Assembly: GCA_963791995.1 (NCBI GenBank)
Contig: CAWBUQ010000018.1
Location: 27,223-91,222, forward strand
Reading direction: 5' to 3'
From: Bog-473 sp963791995
Lineage (GTDB): Bacteria; Actinomycetota; Acidimicrobiia; Acidimicrobiales; RAAP-2
DNA length: 64,000 nt
Part shown: piece by piece, positions 44,901 to 54,597 of the stretch
Position numbering within the stretch: the stretch's first letter is position 1
Layout of the letters: every line of letters begins with the position of its first letter
Translations under genes and position numbers: made by a program
The notes under the pieces: generated by a model
What the model was told of the DNA's origin: nothing
The model's input: only the letters and a program-made list of their open reading frames with translations
Database searches by the model: none

Positions 44901-45533
44901 TCAGACGCCGATGCGAGCTGGCGCCGGCGCTCTGTCGAGCACGATCGATCCCGCCGCCTTGTCGTGGATCGTCTGGTTCCGCTCGTCCCACAGCGGGAAG
45001 AGCATGTCGATGACCCAGGGAAGGACGAACGCGACGGCGAGGATGTACTCGACGAACGCGCGAAGCAGCGCCCTTCCGTAGCCGATGGAGCCGGTCGCGT
45101 CGTTCGCATCGACGCAGCGGATCCCGAGGAGCATCATGCCCGGCGTCTGGCCCCGCCGCGACCCGATGAAGAGCATGCCGTAGAGGAGAGCGACGATCGC
45201 ATGGATCAGGATCCCCACCCCGTGGATTCCGAAGGTCAGGCTGTGGTTGGTGTAGGTGCCGTTGTTCGTGACGACCTGCGTCGTGGTCTCGTGGAGCAGT
45301 CCTCCGAAGGGAATGAGCAACGGGATGATGACGACGTTGAGGATCACACAATCGATCAGCCACCCGCCGAGACGTAGCCCGTAGCCGGCGAGAGGCGGCC
45401 TCGGCGGCGGGTCCGGCGGGCGCATCGGCGGAGGCGGTGCGAACTGAGTCTGCTCCGTCCACTGCGTTCCGCTCCACCAGCGGTTGACGCCGGATGCGCC
45501 ACGCGGATCGGGGTACCACCCCTCTCGGGGCAT
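44901..45533 (-). CDS. DUF2510 plus RDD-family membrane protein
   Basis: About 210 residues. The N-terminal DUF2510 segment REGWYPDPRGASGVNRWWSGTQWTEQT is followed by a Pro-rich linker (PPPPMRPPDPPPRPP) and an RDD domain with helices near 54-78, 108-127 and 165-185 and the motif RRGQTPGMMLLGIRCVDAN. RDD proteins are small transporter-like membrane proteins of mostly unknown role. ATG at 45533 is preferred. The 190-base gap to the next gene shows nothing clear. Confidence 0.88.
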   Translation of the reverse strand: MPREGWYPDPRGASGVNRWWSGTQWTEQTQFAPPPPMRPPDPPPRPPLAGYGLRLGGWLIDCVILNVVIIPLLIPFGGLLHETTTQVVTNNGTYTNHSLTFGIHGVGILIHAIVALLYGMLFIGSRRGQTPGMMLLGIRCVDANDATGSIGYGRALLRAFVEYILAVAFVLPWVIDMLFPLWDERNQTIHDKAAGSIVLDRAPAPARIGV

Positions 45534-45724
45534 GGTCACGATCCGCTCCGGTGGTCACGCGGATTGATGGGATCGAACCTGGTTCGGTGCATGTGCGTTC
45601 CTCGGGAGGTCATATCGGCCGGTTCTGGCACCGGATAAACCTGGATTTCGCGCACCGCCGACACCTACGCTCCCGACCGACCTCACCGAACCGGATGCGA
45701 CCCGGATGGGTAGCGTGTCCCGGC

Positions 45725-46519
45725 ATGACGGAGCGCCTGCGTGACAAGGTGGCCATCGTCACCGGGGGCGGCGACGGGATCGGACGCGGCATCGTCCGGC
45801 GCTTCGCCCGAGAGGGCGCCAAGGTGCTGGTGGCTGAAGTCGACGACGACGCCGGCGACCTGGTGGCACAGAGCTGTCGCGACGAGCTCGGTGCCGACGT
45901 CCGCTTCGTGCACACCGACGCCAGCGCCAAGGACGACGTCGTCGCCATGGTGGCGGCTGCCCGAGACGCCTGGGGCACCGTCGACATCCTGGTGAACAAC
46001 GCCTGGGGTGGCGGCGCACTGGGACGCTTCGAGCACGCCACCGACGAGCAGATGCAATGGGCCCTCTCCATGGGACTCCTCGGACCGTTCTGGGCCATGC
46101 AGACCGTCCTGCCCATCATGAAGGCCAAGCGCGACGGCGCGGTGATCAACATGTGCTCGCTGAACGGCGTCAACGCCCACATGGGCACCGTCGGCTACAA
46201 CGTGGCCAAGGAGGCGTTGCGCAGCGCCAGCCGCACCGCGGCGCGCGAATGGGCACCATGGCAGATCCGCGTGAACGTGATCTGTCCGGGCGCCAAGACG
46301 GCCGCCTCCAGAGCGGCCTTCGCCGCGCATCCCGAGCTCGAGGCGGCCGCGGACGCGATCAATCCCATGGGACGCCTCGGCGATCCCGAGTTGGACATCG
46401 CACCCGTGGCCGTGTTCTTGGCCAGTGACGACGCGCGCTATCTCACGGGGAACACACTGTTCGTCGACGGCGGCGGCCACATCAACGGCGTGCAGTGGGC
46501 ACCCGACCTCGGCGACTGA
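45725..46519 (+). CDS. SDR-family oxidoreductase
   Basis: 264-residue classical SDR: VAIVTGGGDGIGRGIVRRFA (cofactor), DILVNNAWGGG, the catalytic Ser in NMCSLNGVNAH and Tyr/Lys in VGYNVAKEALRS, and FVDGGGHINGVQW at the end. An Asp/Glu pair after strand 2 (VAEVDDDAG) suggests NAD. It is the first gene of an SDR-SDR-VOC operon that looks catabolic; the substrate is unknown. ATG at 45725. Confidence 0.92.
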   Translation: MTERLRDKVAIVTGGGDGIGRGIVRRFAREGAKVLVAEVDDDAGDLVAQSCRDELGADVRFVHTDASAKDDVVAMVAAARDAWGTVDILVNNAWGGGALGRFEHATDEQMQWALSMGLLGPFWAMQTVLPIMKAKRDGAVINMCSLNGVNAHMGTVGYNVAKEALRSASRTAAREWAPWQIRVNVICPGAKTAASRAAFAAHPELEAAADAINPMGRLGDPELDIAPVAVFLASDDARYLTGNTLFVDGGGHINGVQWAPDLGD

Positions 46520-46533
46520 GCCCGGCGACCGAG

Positions 46534-47328
46534 GTGACGGGTCAACTCGAGGGGATGGCGGCGGTCGTCGCCGGTGCCGGACCGGGCATCGGCCGCGCCT
46601 GCGCCACCGCGCTCGGGCGCGCAGGCGCCGACGTCGTGGTCGCCGCACGCGACGCCGAGCGCCTGGCCACGCTGGCGAGGGACGTGGCGGCCGAGACCAC
46701 CCGCCGCGTCGTGCCTCTCCGTCGCCGACCTGGCCGACGTCGCCTCGTGCCGGGCGCTGGTGGAGGAGACCTGCGCGCCGCTTCGGCCGGATCGACATCC
46801 TGGTCAACGTGGCCACCTACGGCGGCGCGTTCAGCCGCATTGACGAGAGCGACTGGCAGTCCTGGCGCACCGCCTTCGAGGTGAACGTGATCGGCACCCT
46901 GGAGTTGAGCCGCGCTGGCCGCCCGCGTCATGGCCGAGGGAGGCGGGGGGTCCATCATTCAGATCGGCACGCTCGGCACGCACGCGCTCCCCACGGGACG
47001 GGCGCGCTACACGGCGACCAAGCAGGCCATGGTGAGTGCCTCCCTCACCCTCGCCAAGGAGCTCGGATCCTCCAACGTGCGCGTCAACGTGGTCACGCCC
47101 GGCTTCGTCACCGGTCCCGCGCTCGACGCCATGGTCGACGCCATGGTCGACGCCACCGCGGCGCACAACGTCGAGGACGCGGAGGAGGCGTCGCAACGCT
47201 TGGCCGCCAGCGCCGCGCTCGGCCGTCATGTCGAGCCGTCCGACGTCGCCGAGGCCGTGCTCTTCCTCGCCGGCCCGGGGGCCACCGCGATCACCGGCGT
47301 CGAGCTTCCCGTGACGGCGGGACGATGA
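46534..47328 (+). CDS. SDR-family oxidoreductase (frameshifted)
   Basis: About 264 residues once joined: MAAVVAGAGPGIGRACATALGRAGADVVVAARD, VNVATYGGAFSRIDESDW, SIIQIGTLGTHALP, the active-site RYTATKQAMVSAS and ITGVELPVTAGR. Three frame changes fall near 46720, 46785 and 46920. An in-frame duplication of MVDA (12 bases, near 47130) is seen. It is 14 bases after the first SDR, and its stop overlaps the VOC gene by 4 bases. Confidence 0.87.
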
Positions 47329-48191
47329 AGCACCACCACCACGTCCGCTGGCTCTTCCACTCGACCGCCATGGTGGCCGACTACGACCTGGCGGTGAGGA
47401 ACCTCGGCTCCCTGGTCGGCCTGAGCGTGCTCGAGTACGGCGAATCGACCGAGCCTGGCATCGGGCGGCGCGGTGGCATGGCGTGGGCCGGCGACAACGC
47501 CATCGAGATCGGTCAGCCGATCACCGAAGGCGGGGCGGCCCAGTTCGTCTCGCGTTTCGGCGGAGGCCTGCACTCGGTGGCGCTCCAGGTCGAGGACCTC
47601 GAGGCGACGATGGCCCACCTCGAAGCCCAAGAGGTCCACATCGCGGCACGCCCCCGCCCCGACATGTGCTTCACCGATCCGCGCGACACCGGCGGCGTCT
47701 TCTTCCAGTGGAGCACATTCGAGCTGGCGGTCGACCCCCGCTTCGGCGGGTCCGTCCCCGCGTCGCCGGCGACCCCGCCACCGATCGCACCGGTGAGCGA
47801 GCACGCCTACGTCGGCGCGCTGGTCGACGACCCCGGCGCGTGGGCGGAGCGCTTCGCCACGCTGCTCGGTACCGCCGTCACCTTCGAGCACCCCGACGCG
47901 GCCGCGGGTCGCCCCGAGGCGGGCGTGTCGCTCGGCGACTGCACCCTCGCCCTCTTCCGGTTGTCTCCGGCGGAGAGCCCAGGCCTGTGGTGGCGGACCT
48001 ACGAGCGGGCGCGCACCCATCTGGTGGCCCTGCGCGTGGACGACCTCGACGAGGCGGCCGACGCGGTCGCCGGCGCCGGCGTGGCGGCCTTGCGGACCGG
48101 TCCCGACCTCGTCGTGCTCGACCCTGCCGCGACCGGAGGCGTACAGATCGCACTGACCGGCCGGTTGTTGCCAGGCGACCCGAGGAGCTGA
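47325..48191 (+). CDS. VOC-family (glyoxalase/extradiol dioxygenase-like) protein
   Basis: 288 residues with two vicinal-oxygen-chelate halves: MKHHHHVRWLFHSTAMVADYDLAV and GGLHSVALQVEDLEATMAHLEAQEV in the first, HAYVGALVDDPGAWAERFATLLG and THLVALRVDDLDEAADAV in the second. His and Glu metal ligands are plausible in the N-half but I cannot assign them. It ends the SDR-SDR-VOC operon and overlaps the second SDR gene (ATGA). A ring- or enol-processing reaction is only a guess. Confidence 0.88.
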   Translation: MKHHHHVRWLFHSTAMVADYDLAVRNLGSLVGLSVLEYGESTEPGIGRRGGMAWAGDNAIEIGQPITEGGAAQFVSRFGGGLHSVALQVEDLEATMAHLEAQEVHIAARPRPDMCFTDPRDTGGVFFQWSTFELAVDPRFGGSVPASPATPPPIAPVSEHAYVGALVDDPGAWAERFATLLGTAVTFEHPDAAAGRPEAGVSLGDCTLALFRLSPAESPGLWWRTYERARTHLVALRVDDLDEAADAVAGAGVAALRTGPDLVVLDPAATGGVQIALTGRLLPGDPRS

Positions 48192-48199
48192 CCAGTCGG

Positions 48200-48739
48200 G
48201 TGTCCCCACGAGATCCGAACCACAGTTCTGTCGTGTTTGGTCGAGTCCTGTGGGCGGCCGGCACCATAGTGACGGTGGTAGGTGCCGTGACCACCGTCCA
48301 GGCATTGCTGCACCATCACGGCCTCGGCCCGTACCTCCTCGCCGCGGGCCTTCTCTTGTTGTTCCTTGCGGCCTTCGACATGTGGCGTGCCGTCCGCGCG
48401 AGAGCGCGCCGCGCGACGAGGTCGGTCCGGCGCCTCTCGGACCGAGCAGACCGCCTGGAAGACAACGCTCGACATCTGGAACAGGACCGGGACGGGTGGC
48501 GGATGATGCAGGCCGAAGAGGCCGCGGTCAACCGTCGCTTGTCCGAGGAACTTGGTCGGCTCCAACGGCCCCACGTCTCCGGTGGGAAGGCCGGCGTGGC
48601 GTCGACCGGCCCCCCGGCACAACCGACCTTCACACCATCCGGGCCGCCACCCAGGCAGAGGCCCGCGCCGCGTCACGCAACACGGCGTCCGCCAGAGAAC
48701 CAACCCAAACTCTTCGACCAGGACGAGGCCGGGGGCTAG
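48200..48739 (+). CDS. membrane protein with coiled coil
   Basis: 179 residues: two closely spaced membrane helices (VLWAAGTIVTVVGAVTTV and YLLAAGLLLLFLAAFDMW, about residues 15-58), then an Arg/Leu-rich coiled coil (SVRRLSDRADRLEDNARHLEQDRDG) and a Pro-rich tail. GTG at 48200 is the likely start, 9 bases after the VOC gene. It is convergent with ileS, overlapping its end by 4 bases. No family recognised. Confidence 0.6.
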   Translation: MSPRDPNHSSVVFGRVLWAAGTIVTVVGAVTTVQALLHHHGLGPYLLAAGLLLLFLAAFDMWRAVRARARRATRSVRRLSDRADRLEDNARHLEQDRDGWRMMQAEEAAVNRRLSEELGRLQRPHVSGGKAGVASTGPPAQPTFTPSGPPPRQRPAPRHATRRPPENQPKLFDQDEAGG

Positions 48740-51700
48740 CCCGGCGCGGCGGCTCCCGGTGAGGCCTTCGAGAGCCAGACCAGAACCGGCCCGGTTCCCG
48801 GCTCGTCGTCGAGGTCCAACGGCGTGCCCTCCCCCTCGCCGGGCCCGCTGACGATCTCGACGGCCAGCACCTCACGAGCGATGAAGTCGAAGTGCACCGC
48901 CAGGGCGTCCAGGCCGACCAGGTGCAGCCTGATCCGGTCCGAGACCTCGAGGCCACTCGTCTTGCGCAGGTCCTGGACCAGACGCACCACGTCGCGAGCC
49001 AGTCCGCGCAGACGCAGCTCGTCGTCGACCGCCAGGTCGAGGGCCACCACCTCGCCCCCTTCGCGCGACACGGCGAAACCCTGCTGGGGCCGGACCCGCA
49101 GCGACACGTCGTCGGGCGTGAGCTCGACCGCCTCGCCGTCGAGGCCGATGGTGATGGAGCGGCCCGCTTCCAAGGCCTCGGCCGCCTCCGCGCTGTCGAG
49201 CGCGTTGAGGGCGGGCTGCACGTCTTGGACCCGCTTGCCGAGGCGGGGCCCCAGGGTCTTGAAGTTCGGCACCAACTGGAATTCGATGACCTCGCTGAGC
49301 TCGTCGGCCGTGTCGATCTCGTCGACGTTGAGCTCGTCGGCCACGATGTCGCGCAGGATGGCCGGCGCGCCCGAAGGCAGGAACACCAGCGCACGCGCAA
49401 GGGGCTGGCGCACCTTGACCGAGGCCTCGGCGCGGGCGGCGCGGCCGAGCGACGTCAGCCGGCGCGCCTGGGCCATCTGTGCTTCGAGGTCGACGTTGCG
49501 CCACGCGGCCTCGACGACGGGCCAGTCGGCCAGGTGGACCGAGTCGTCCTCCCCTGCCGCGGTGAGCTGGCGCCACATGGTGTCGGCGACGAAGGGACAG
49601 AGCGGGGCGAGCAGCAACGACAGCGTGGTCAACACGGTGTGCAGGGTGGCCTGGGCGGCCAGGGTGTCCCCCGGCGGGGCGTCGGGGTCGGTCCGCCAGA
49701 AGCGCCGGCGGCTGCGGCGCACGTACCAGTTGGACAGGTCGTCGACGAGGTCGCCCAGCGCGGTGGCCGCGGGGAGCGGCTCGTAGCCGGTCAGCGCCGT
49801 CGTCATCTCGGCCACGGTTCCGGCCAGGCGCGACAGGATCCAGCGGTCCAGCTCGCCGCGCTCGGCCGGCGCCGGCACGGCCGGATCGGCGGGGTCGAAC
49901 TCGTTGAGGGACGCGTAGGTGCGTGAAGAAGCTGAACGTGTTCCACAACGTCAGCAACATGTCGCGCATGGCCGTGTCGATGGCGCCGAGCGTGGCCCGC
50001 GTCGGGGTCCAGGGCGAACCCTGGCTGAACATCCACCACCGCATGGCGTCCGCGCCCCGGGTGTCGAGAATCGACCAGGGGTCGATGATGTTGCCGAGCG
50101 ACTTGGACATCTTGCGACCGTCGGCGTCGACGATGTGGCCGAGGCAGACGACGTGGCGGTAGGGGCTCTCGCCGAAGACGAGCGTCGTTGACGGCGAGCA
50201 GCGAGTAGAACCAGCCCCGCGTCTGGTCGATGGCCTCGGAGATGAAGTCGGCCGGGAAGGTGAACGCCTCGCCCGACCCCGGCGCGTGCGGGTAGCCCAC
50301 CTGCGCCGCCGGCATGGAGCCCGAGTCGAACCAGGCGTCGATCACCGGCTCGACGCGCCGGCATCACCGCCAGCTCGTCGTCGGTGCCCTCGGCCCCGCA
50401 GGTCGAGCAGGCGAACGTCACCTCGTCGATGGTCGGACGGTGCGGGTCGACGCCGGTGACGTCGCGCCCGGTCAGGTCGGAGAGCTCGGCCAGGGAACCC
50501 ACGCAGCGCAGGTGGCCGCGCCCGCACCGCCAGATCGGCAGCGGCGTGCCCCAGTAGCGGTCGCGCGACAGCGCCCAGTCCACGTTGTTGGCCAGCCACT
50601 CGCCGAAGCGCCCCTCCTTGATGTACCCCGGGTGCCAGTCGACGGTCTCGTTCGCCGCCAGCAGATCGTCCTTGCGCGTCGACGTCGCGATGTACCAGCT
50701 CGGCTTGCCCCAGTAGATCAGGGGGGTGCGGCAGCGCCAGCAGTGCGGGTACGAGTGCACGTAGGGGGCGCGCCGGATGAGCAGCCCGGTCGACTCGAGG
50801 CGGTCGTTGATGTCGGGGTTGGCGGCGCGTACCTCGCGGCCCGCCAGCCAGTCGATGTCCGCGGTGAAGCGGCCGTCGGGCCCGACCGGGTTGAGGGACG
50901 GCAGGCCGTTGTCGCGACCGATCTGGCGGTCGATCTCACCGAAGGCGGGAGCGAGGTGCACCAGTCCGGTGCCCTCCTCGGTGGTGACGTAGTCGGCGGG
51001 CACCACGCGCCAGCCGTCGTGCGCCCGGCGGCGGGCCGAGGTCGCTGAAGGGTCGCTCGTAGCGCAGGCCGACCAGCGCGGAGCCCGGGAGCCGCTGCGT
51101 GACGCGGGCGGACGCGCCCTCACCGAGCACCGAGTCGACCAGTTCGGCGGCCATGAGCGTCCGGTCGACCACGGCGTAGGTCAGGGACGGGTTCACGGCG
51201 ACGCCCGTGTTCGAGAGGAGCGTCCACGGCGTCGTCGTCCACACGGCCAGCCATTCGGCGTCGCCGACGACGTCGGGGTCGGGATCGACCAGGCGCAGGC
51301 GCACGTAGGCCGACTCGTCCTCCTCGTCGCGGTACACGTCGGCCTGGCCGAGCTCGTGGCTGGACAGCGCGGTGCCACAGCGCGGGCAGTAGGGGACGAC
51401 CTTGAGGTCCTCGTAGAGCAGTCCCTGGTCGAAGAGCTGCTGGAGGTGCCACCACACCGACTCGATGTAGGACGGGCTCAGCGTCCAGTAGGCCGCGTCC
51501 ATGTCGACCCAGTAGCCGATGCGCGTGGTGAGCCGGGCGAACTCGCCGACGTAGGAGTACACGGACTCGCGGCACAGCCGGGTGAACTCCGCGATGCCGA
51601 CCTGGTCCTCGATCTGCTCCTTGCCCGTGATGCCGAGCTTCTTCTCGACCTCGACCTCGACCGGTAGCCCGTGGGTGTCCCACCCGGCCCGGCGGGCGAC

Positions 51701-51934
51701 GTAGGCGCCGTCCATCGTGCGGAAGCGGCAGAACAGGTCCTTGTAGACCCGGGCCCAGGCGTGATGGAGCCCCGGCATCCCGTTGGCCGTCGGCGGGCCT
51801 TCGTAGAAGATCCACGGCGGCGCACCCTCGCGCTGCTCGACGGAGCGTTCGAAGACGCGGTGCGCCGCCCAGCGGGCCAATTCGGCCTGCTCGAGGGCGA
51901 CGAAGTCGATGTCGGGTGGGACGGGAGAGAACAC
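48736..51934 (-). CDS. ileS: isoleucyl-tRNA synthetase (frameshifted)
   Basis: About 1,060 residues. The HIGH-like site is in YEGPPTANGMPGLHHAWARV, the KMSKS loop in DGRKMSKSLGNIIDPW, the editing region between them, and the anticodon-binding domain follows (LDRWILSRLAGTVAEMT). Sequence such as IGYWVDMDAAYWTLSPSYIES and PYCPRCGTALSSHELG matches the eukaryote-like IleS type, the group often less sensitive to mupirocin. Frames shift near 51040, 50350, 50185 and 49925. GTG at 51934. The upstream gap to the divergent acetyltransferase is only about 60 bases, too short for a T-box. Confidence 0.94.
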
Positions 51935-51996
51935 GGGAAAAGGTGGCGGACGACGCGGGGAACGGACGCCCCGGCTGTTCGGAAAGGATAGAGGGT

Positions 51997-52514
51997 ATGC
52001 ATCGCCCCACCTTCGCCATCGCGTCGGCACCGGACTGGCTCCCGAGCCCGCCGGCGACGCCGGCCCGCGGTGGGTGGTGGCCCGGGCCGAAGAGGAGCTC
52101 GTGACGCGCTACGGCGAGCTGACCGACAACGAGCTGGGCCTCTCCCCCGCCATGTTCGACCCCCCGGCCGGTGCCTTCCTGATTGCCCGCGCCGAGGGCC
52201 GCCCCGATCCGATCGGCGGCGTGGGCCTGCGCAGCCTCGGCGAGCGAGCCACAGGCGGCGCGGGCGCCGGCGAGGTCAAGCGGCTCTGGGTCGACCCCGG
52301 GTGGCGCGGCCGGGGCATCGGACGGGCTCTCATGGCGGCGCTCGAACGCGCGGCGCGCGACCTCGGCCTGGCCGACCTCGAGCTCTTCACCGGCGACCGC
52401 CAACCCGAGGCCGTGGCGCTCTATGCCGCCACGGGTTGGGAGCGCCGGTTCGAGGACGCCGACGGCAACGCCCTCTTCCCGGGCTACATCCGCTTCACCA
52501 AGCGGGCCGGGTGA
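51997..52514 (+). CDS. GNAT-family N-acetyltransferase
   Basis: About 170 residues. The acetyl-CoA site is clear: VKRLWVDPGWRGRGIGRALMAALERAARDLG, followed by LELFTGDRQPEAVALYAATGWER. The upstream ATG at 51997 reads MHRPTFAIASAP in another frame, so the N-terminus needs a one-base correction near 52030, or the gene starts internally. It overlaps the next gene by 4 bases (GTGA). Acceptor unknown. Confidence 0.82.
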
Positions 52515-53287
52515 ACGCCGTGGCGACGCGACCCTTCGAGGTCATCTGCGAGATCGAACCGGCGACGACACCCGACCTCACGCGGGTCCGCCACCAGATC
52601 GGCGTCCTCGGCCAGATCGCCAGCGCGTTCTTGATCCCCGACAACCACATCGGGCGGGCCACCGTCTCGAGCGTGGCCGTCGCTCACGAAGTGGAGGCGA
52701 TGGGCGGACGCTCCATCGCCTGCCTCAACGCCCGCGACCGCAACCTCCTCGGGTTCCGCCGCGATCTGCTCACCGCGGCCGCCTACGGGGTGGACCAGTT
52801 CCTTTTCGTGTACGGCGACCAACCGCTCGCCGGCGCCCGCACCAGCGAGCTCACCGTCCGCGCCATGCTCGACGAGGGCCGCGCCTACACCGGCTCACTG
52901 CACCCGCCCACGAGCATGCGTTTCGGGGCGGCCTCCGGGCTGCGACCGCTGCCGGCGTGGAAGCAGGCGGCTGACTTCTTGTTCGTCCAGATCGGCTTCG
53001 ACCTCGACGCCCTCGTGCGGTGGCGCGAGACCGTCGTCGTCGACTGCCCCGTCTACGCCGGCGTCCTCGTCGTCCCCAGTGTGAAGATGGCGGCGAGTCT
53101 CAGCATCCCCGGCCTGAGGGTCCCGCCGGATCTGCTCGAACGGCTCGAGCGCGACCGCAACGCCGGCGTCGACCTGGCGTGCGATCTGGTCGCCGCCATC
53201 CGCGACTCGGGCGCGTTCGACGGCGTGCACCTCATCCCGGTGGCGCGTTATCGCGAGGTGGCCGCCCGGCTCGAGCAGATGCTCTGA
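52511..53287 (+). CDS. methylenetetrahydrofolate reductase-like protein
   Basis: 258 residues, beta/alpha barrel: FEVICEIEPATTPDLTRVRHQ at the start (family Glu), HIGRATVSSVAVAHEVEAMG, GVDQFLFVYGDQP and FGAASGLRPLPAWKQAADFLFVQIGFD, which match the MetF/PF02219 layout (catalytic Glu, GDQP loop, Gln/Phe contacts). It is shorter than typical MetF (about 290). It probably reduces methylene-tetrahydrofolate or a related pterin, but the low similarity leaves room for another role. It overlaps the acetyltransferase gene. Confidence 0.7.
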   Translation: MNAVATRPFEVICEIEPATTPDLTRVRHQIGVLGQIASAFLIPDNHIGRATVSSVAVAHEVEAMGGRSIACLNARDRNLLGFRRDLLTAAAYGVDQFLFVYGDQPLAGARTSELTVRAMLDEGRAYTGSLHPPTSMRFGAASGLRPLPAWKQAADFLFVQIGFDLDALVRWRETVVVDCPVYAGVLVVPSVKMAASLSIPGLRVPPDLLERLERDRNAGVDLACDLVAAIRDSGAFDGVHLIPVARYREVAARLEQML

Positions 53288-53316
53288 GTCCCTCGCGCTC
53301 GCCGACGCCGTTCGCT

Positions 53317-54025
53317 CTAGGAGGGCGCCGTCCCGAACGCCGCCGCAGCGACCGCGTCCAGCGCGGCGTCGTCCACGTCGAGCAACGAATCGACCACCAG
53401 GTCGGCCAGCCGAAGGCCGGATCGTCGCCCTGGCCGTCCTCGGGCACTGCGACACAGGCCATGGACGCCGCCTTGGCCGCCAGCACGCCGGCCGGTGCGT
53501 CCTCCCACACCAGGCACTGCCTGCGCGGCGCGCCGAGCCGAATCGCGGCGGAGAGGAACACGGCGGGGTGCGGCTTGCCGTACTCCTCTTCCTCGGCCGA
53601 ATGGATCACGCTGAAGTGCCCGCGCAGCCCGAAGTGCTCGAGCGCGGCGTCGATCAGGCGGTACTGCGAGGACGAGGCCACCGCCAAGGGCAGGCCGCGC
53701 GCCGACGCACAGGTCGATGGCGTGCTCGGCTCCGGGCTTGAGGACGCCTTTGGACAAGATGAGCGCGATCGACGCGGTCGACGATCGTGACCGCCACCTC
53801 GTCGGGGGTCGGGCCCGCCCAGGGGTAGCGGGCGTACCAGTGCCGGGTGACCTCGTTGACGAACATCCCTTTCGTCGTGCGGCACCCGTCGGTCGACAGC
53901 GGCACGCCGAGGGCGCCGAGGATGTCGATCTCGGCCTCGTGCCAGAGCACCTCTGAGTCGATGAGCAACCCGTCCATGTCGAAGATGGACGCGCTGAACC
54001 CCGTCGAGCGCGGGGTGAGGCGGAT
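53317..54025 (-). CDS. HAD-superfamily hydrolase, subfamily IA (frameshifted)
   Basis: About 230 residues. DMDGLLIDSEVLWHEAEIDIL holds the nucleophile Asp, LAVASSSQYRLIDAALEHFG motif II, and KPHPAVFLSAAIRLG with WEDAPAGVLAAKAA motifs III and IV, as in 2-deoxyglucose-6-phosphatase/beta-phosphoglucomutase-like HADs. Frame changes near 53755, 53705 and 53415. No normal start codon precedes the catalytic Asp in frame, so the start is a TTG overlapping the upstream stop, or lies behind another indel. Substrate unknown. Confidence 0.82.
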
Positions 54026-54514
54026 TCAAGCGGGGAGCTGCGCCTCGATGTCGCTCACGATGGTGGCGTCCTCGGGCTCGACCTGGGGCCGGTAGCGCGC
54101 CACGACCTCGCCGCTTGGTGAGAGGAGGAACTTCTCGAAGTTCCACGTGATGTCGCCGGCCTTGCCCTCGGCGTCGGTCTTCTCGGTCAGCTCGGCGTAG
54201 ATCGGGTGGCGGTCCTCGCCGTTCACCTCGATCTTCTCCATCAGCGGGAAGTCGACGCCGTAGGTGGCCGAGCAGAACTGCTCGATCTCCTCGGCCGTGC
54301 CGGGCTCCTGCTCGAGGAACTGGTTGCAGGGGAAGCCGATGACCGAGAAACCGCGGTCCCCGTACGTCTTCTGCAGGCGCTCGAGCCCTTCGTACTGCGG
54401 GGTGAGGCCGCACTTGGAGGCCACGTTCACCAGCAGCAGTGTCTTGCCCTTGTAGTCGCCGAGCGACGTGTCGGCGCCTCGGAGGGTGTGGATCGGGATG
54501 TCGTAGAGAGCCAT
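54026..54514 (-). CDS. glutathione peroxidase family thiol peroxidase
   Basis: 162 residues, GPx fold. Peroxidatic Cys in NVASKCGLTPQYEGLE, Gln in GFPCNQFLEQEPG, and Trp in ITWNFEKFLLSPSGEVV. The Cys in FPCNQF is the usual resolving-region Cys, so it is likely a thioredoxin-dependent peroxidase, as in bacteria without glutathione. The HAD gene follows on the same strand. ATG at 54514. Confidence 0.93.
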   Translation of the reverse strand: MALYDIPIHTLRGADTSLGDYKGKTLLLVNVASKCGLTPQYEGLERLQKTYGDRGFSVIGFPCNQFLEQEPGTAEEIEQFCSATYGVDFPLMEKIEVNGEDRHPIYAELTEKTDAEGKAGDITWNFEKFLLSPSGEVVARYRPQVEPEDATIVSDIEAQLPA

Positions 54515-54597
54515 GAACCGGACCCTACCGGGCGCTGCCGCCCGGCGCGTTCGGCCGCAGTCGCAGCGCCGAGGGCCCCTGACGGGCCCGGCATAGG

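Noticed and set aside
51935..51996. T-box riboswitch before ileS
   Set aside because: Only about 60 bases separate ileS from the divergent gene, and no T-box bulge or specifier stem can be fitted.
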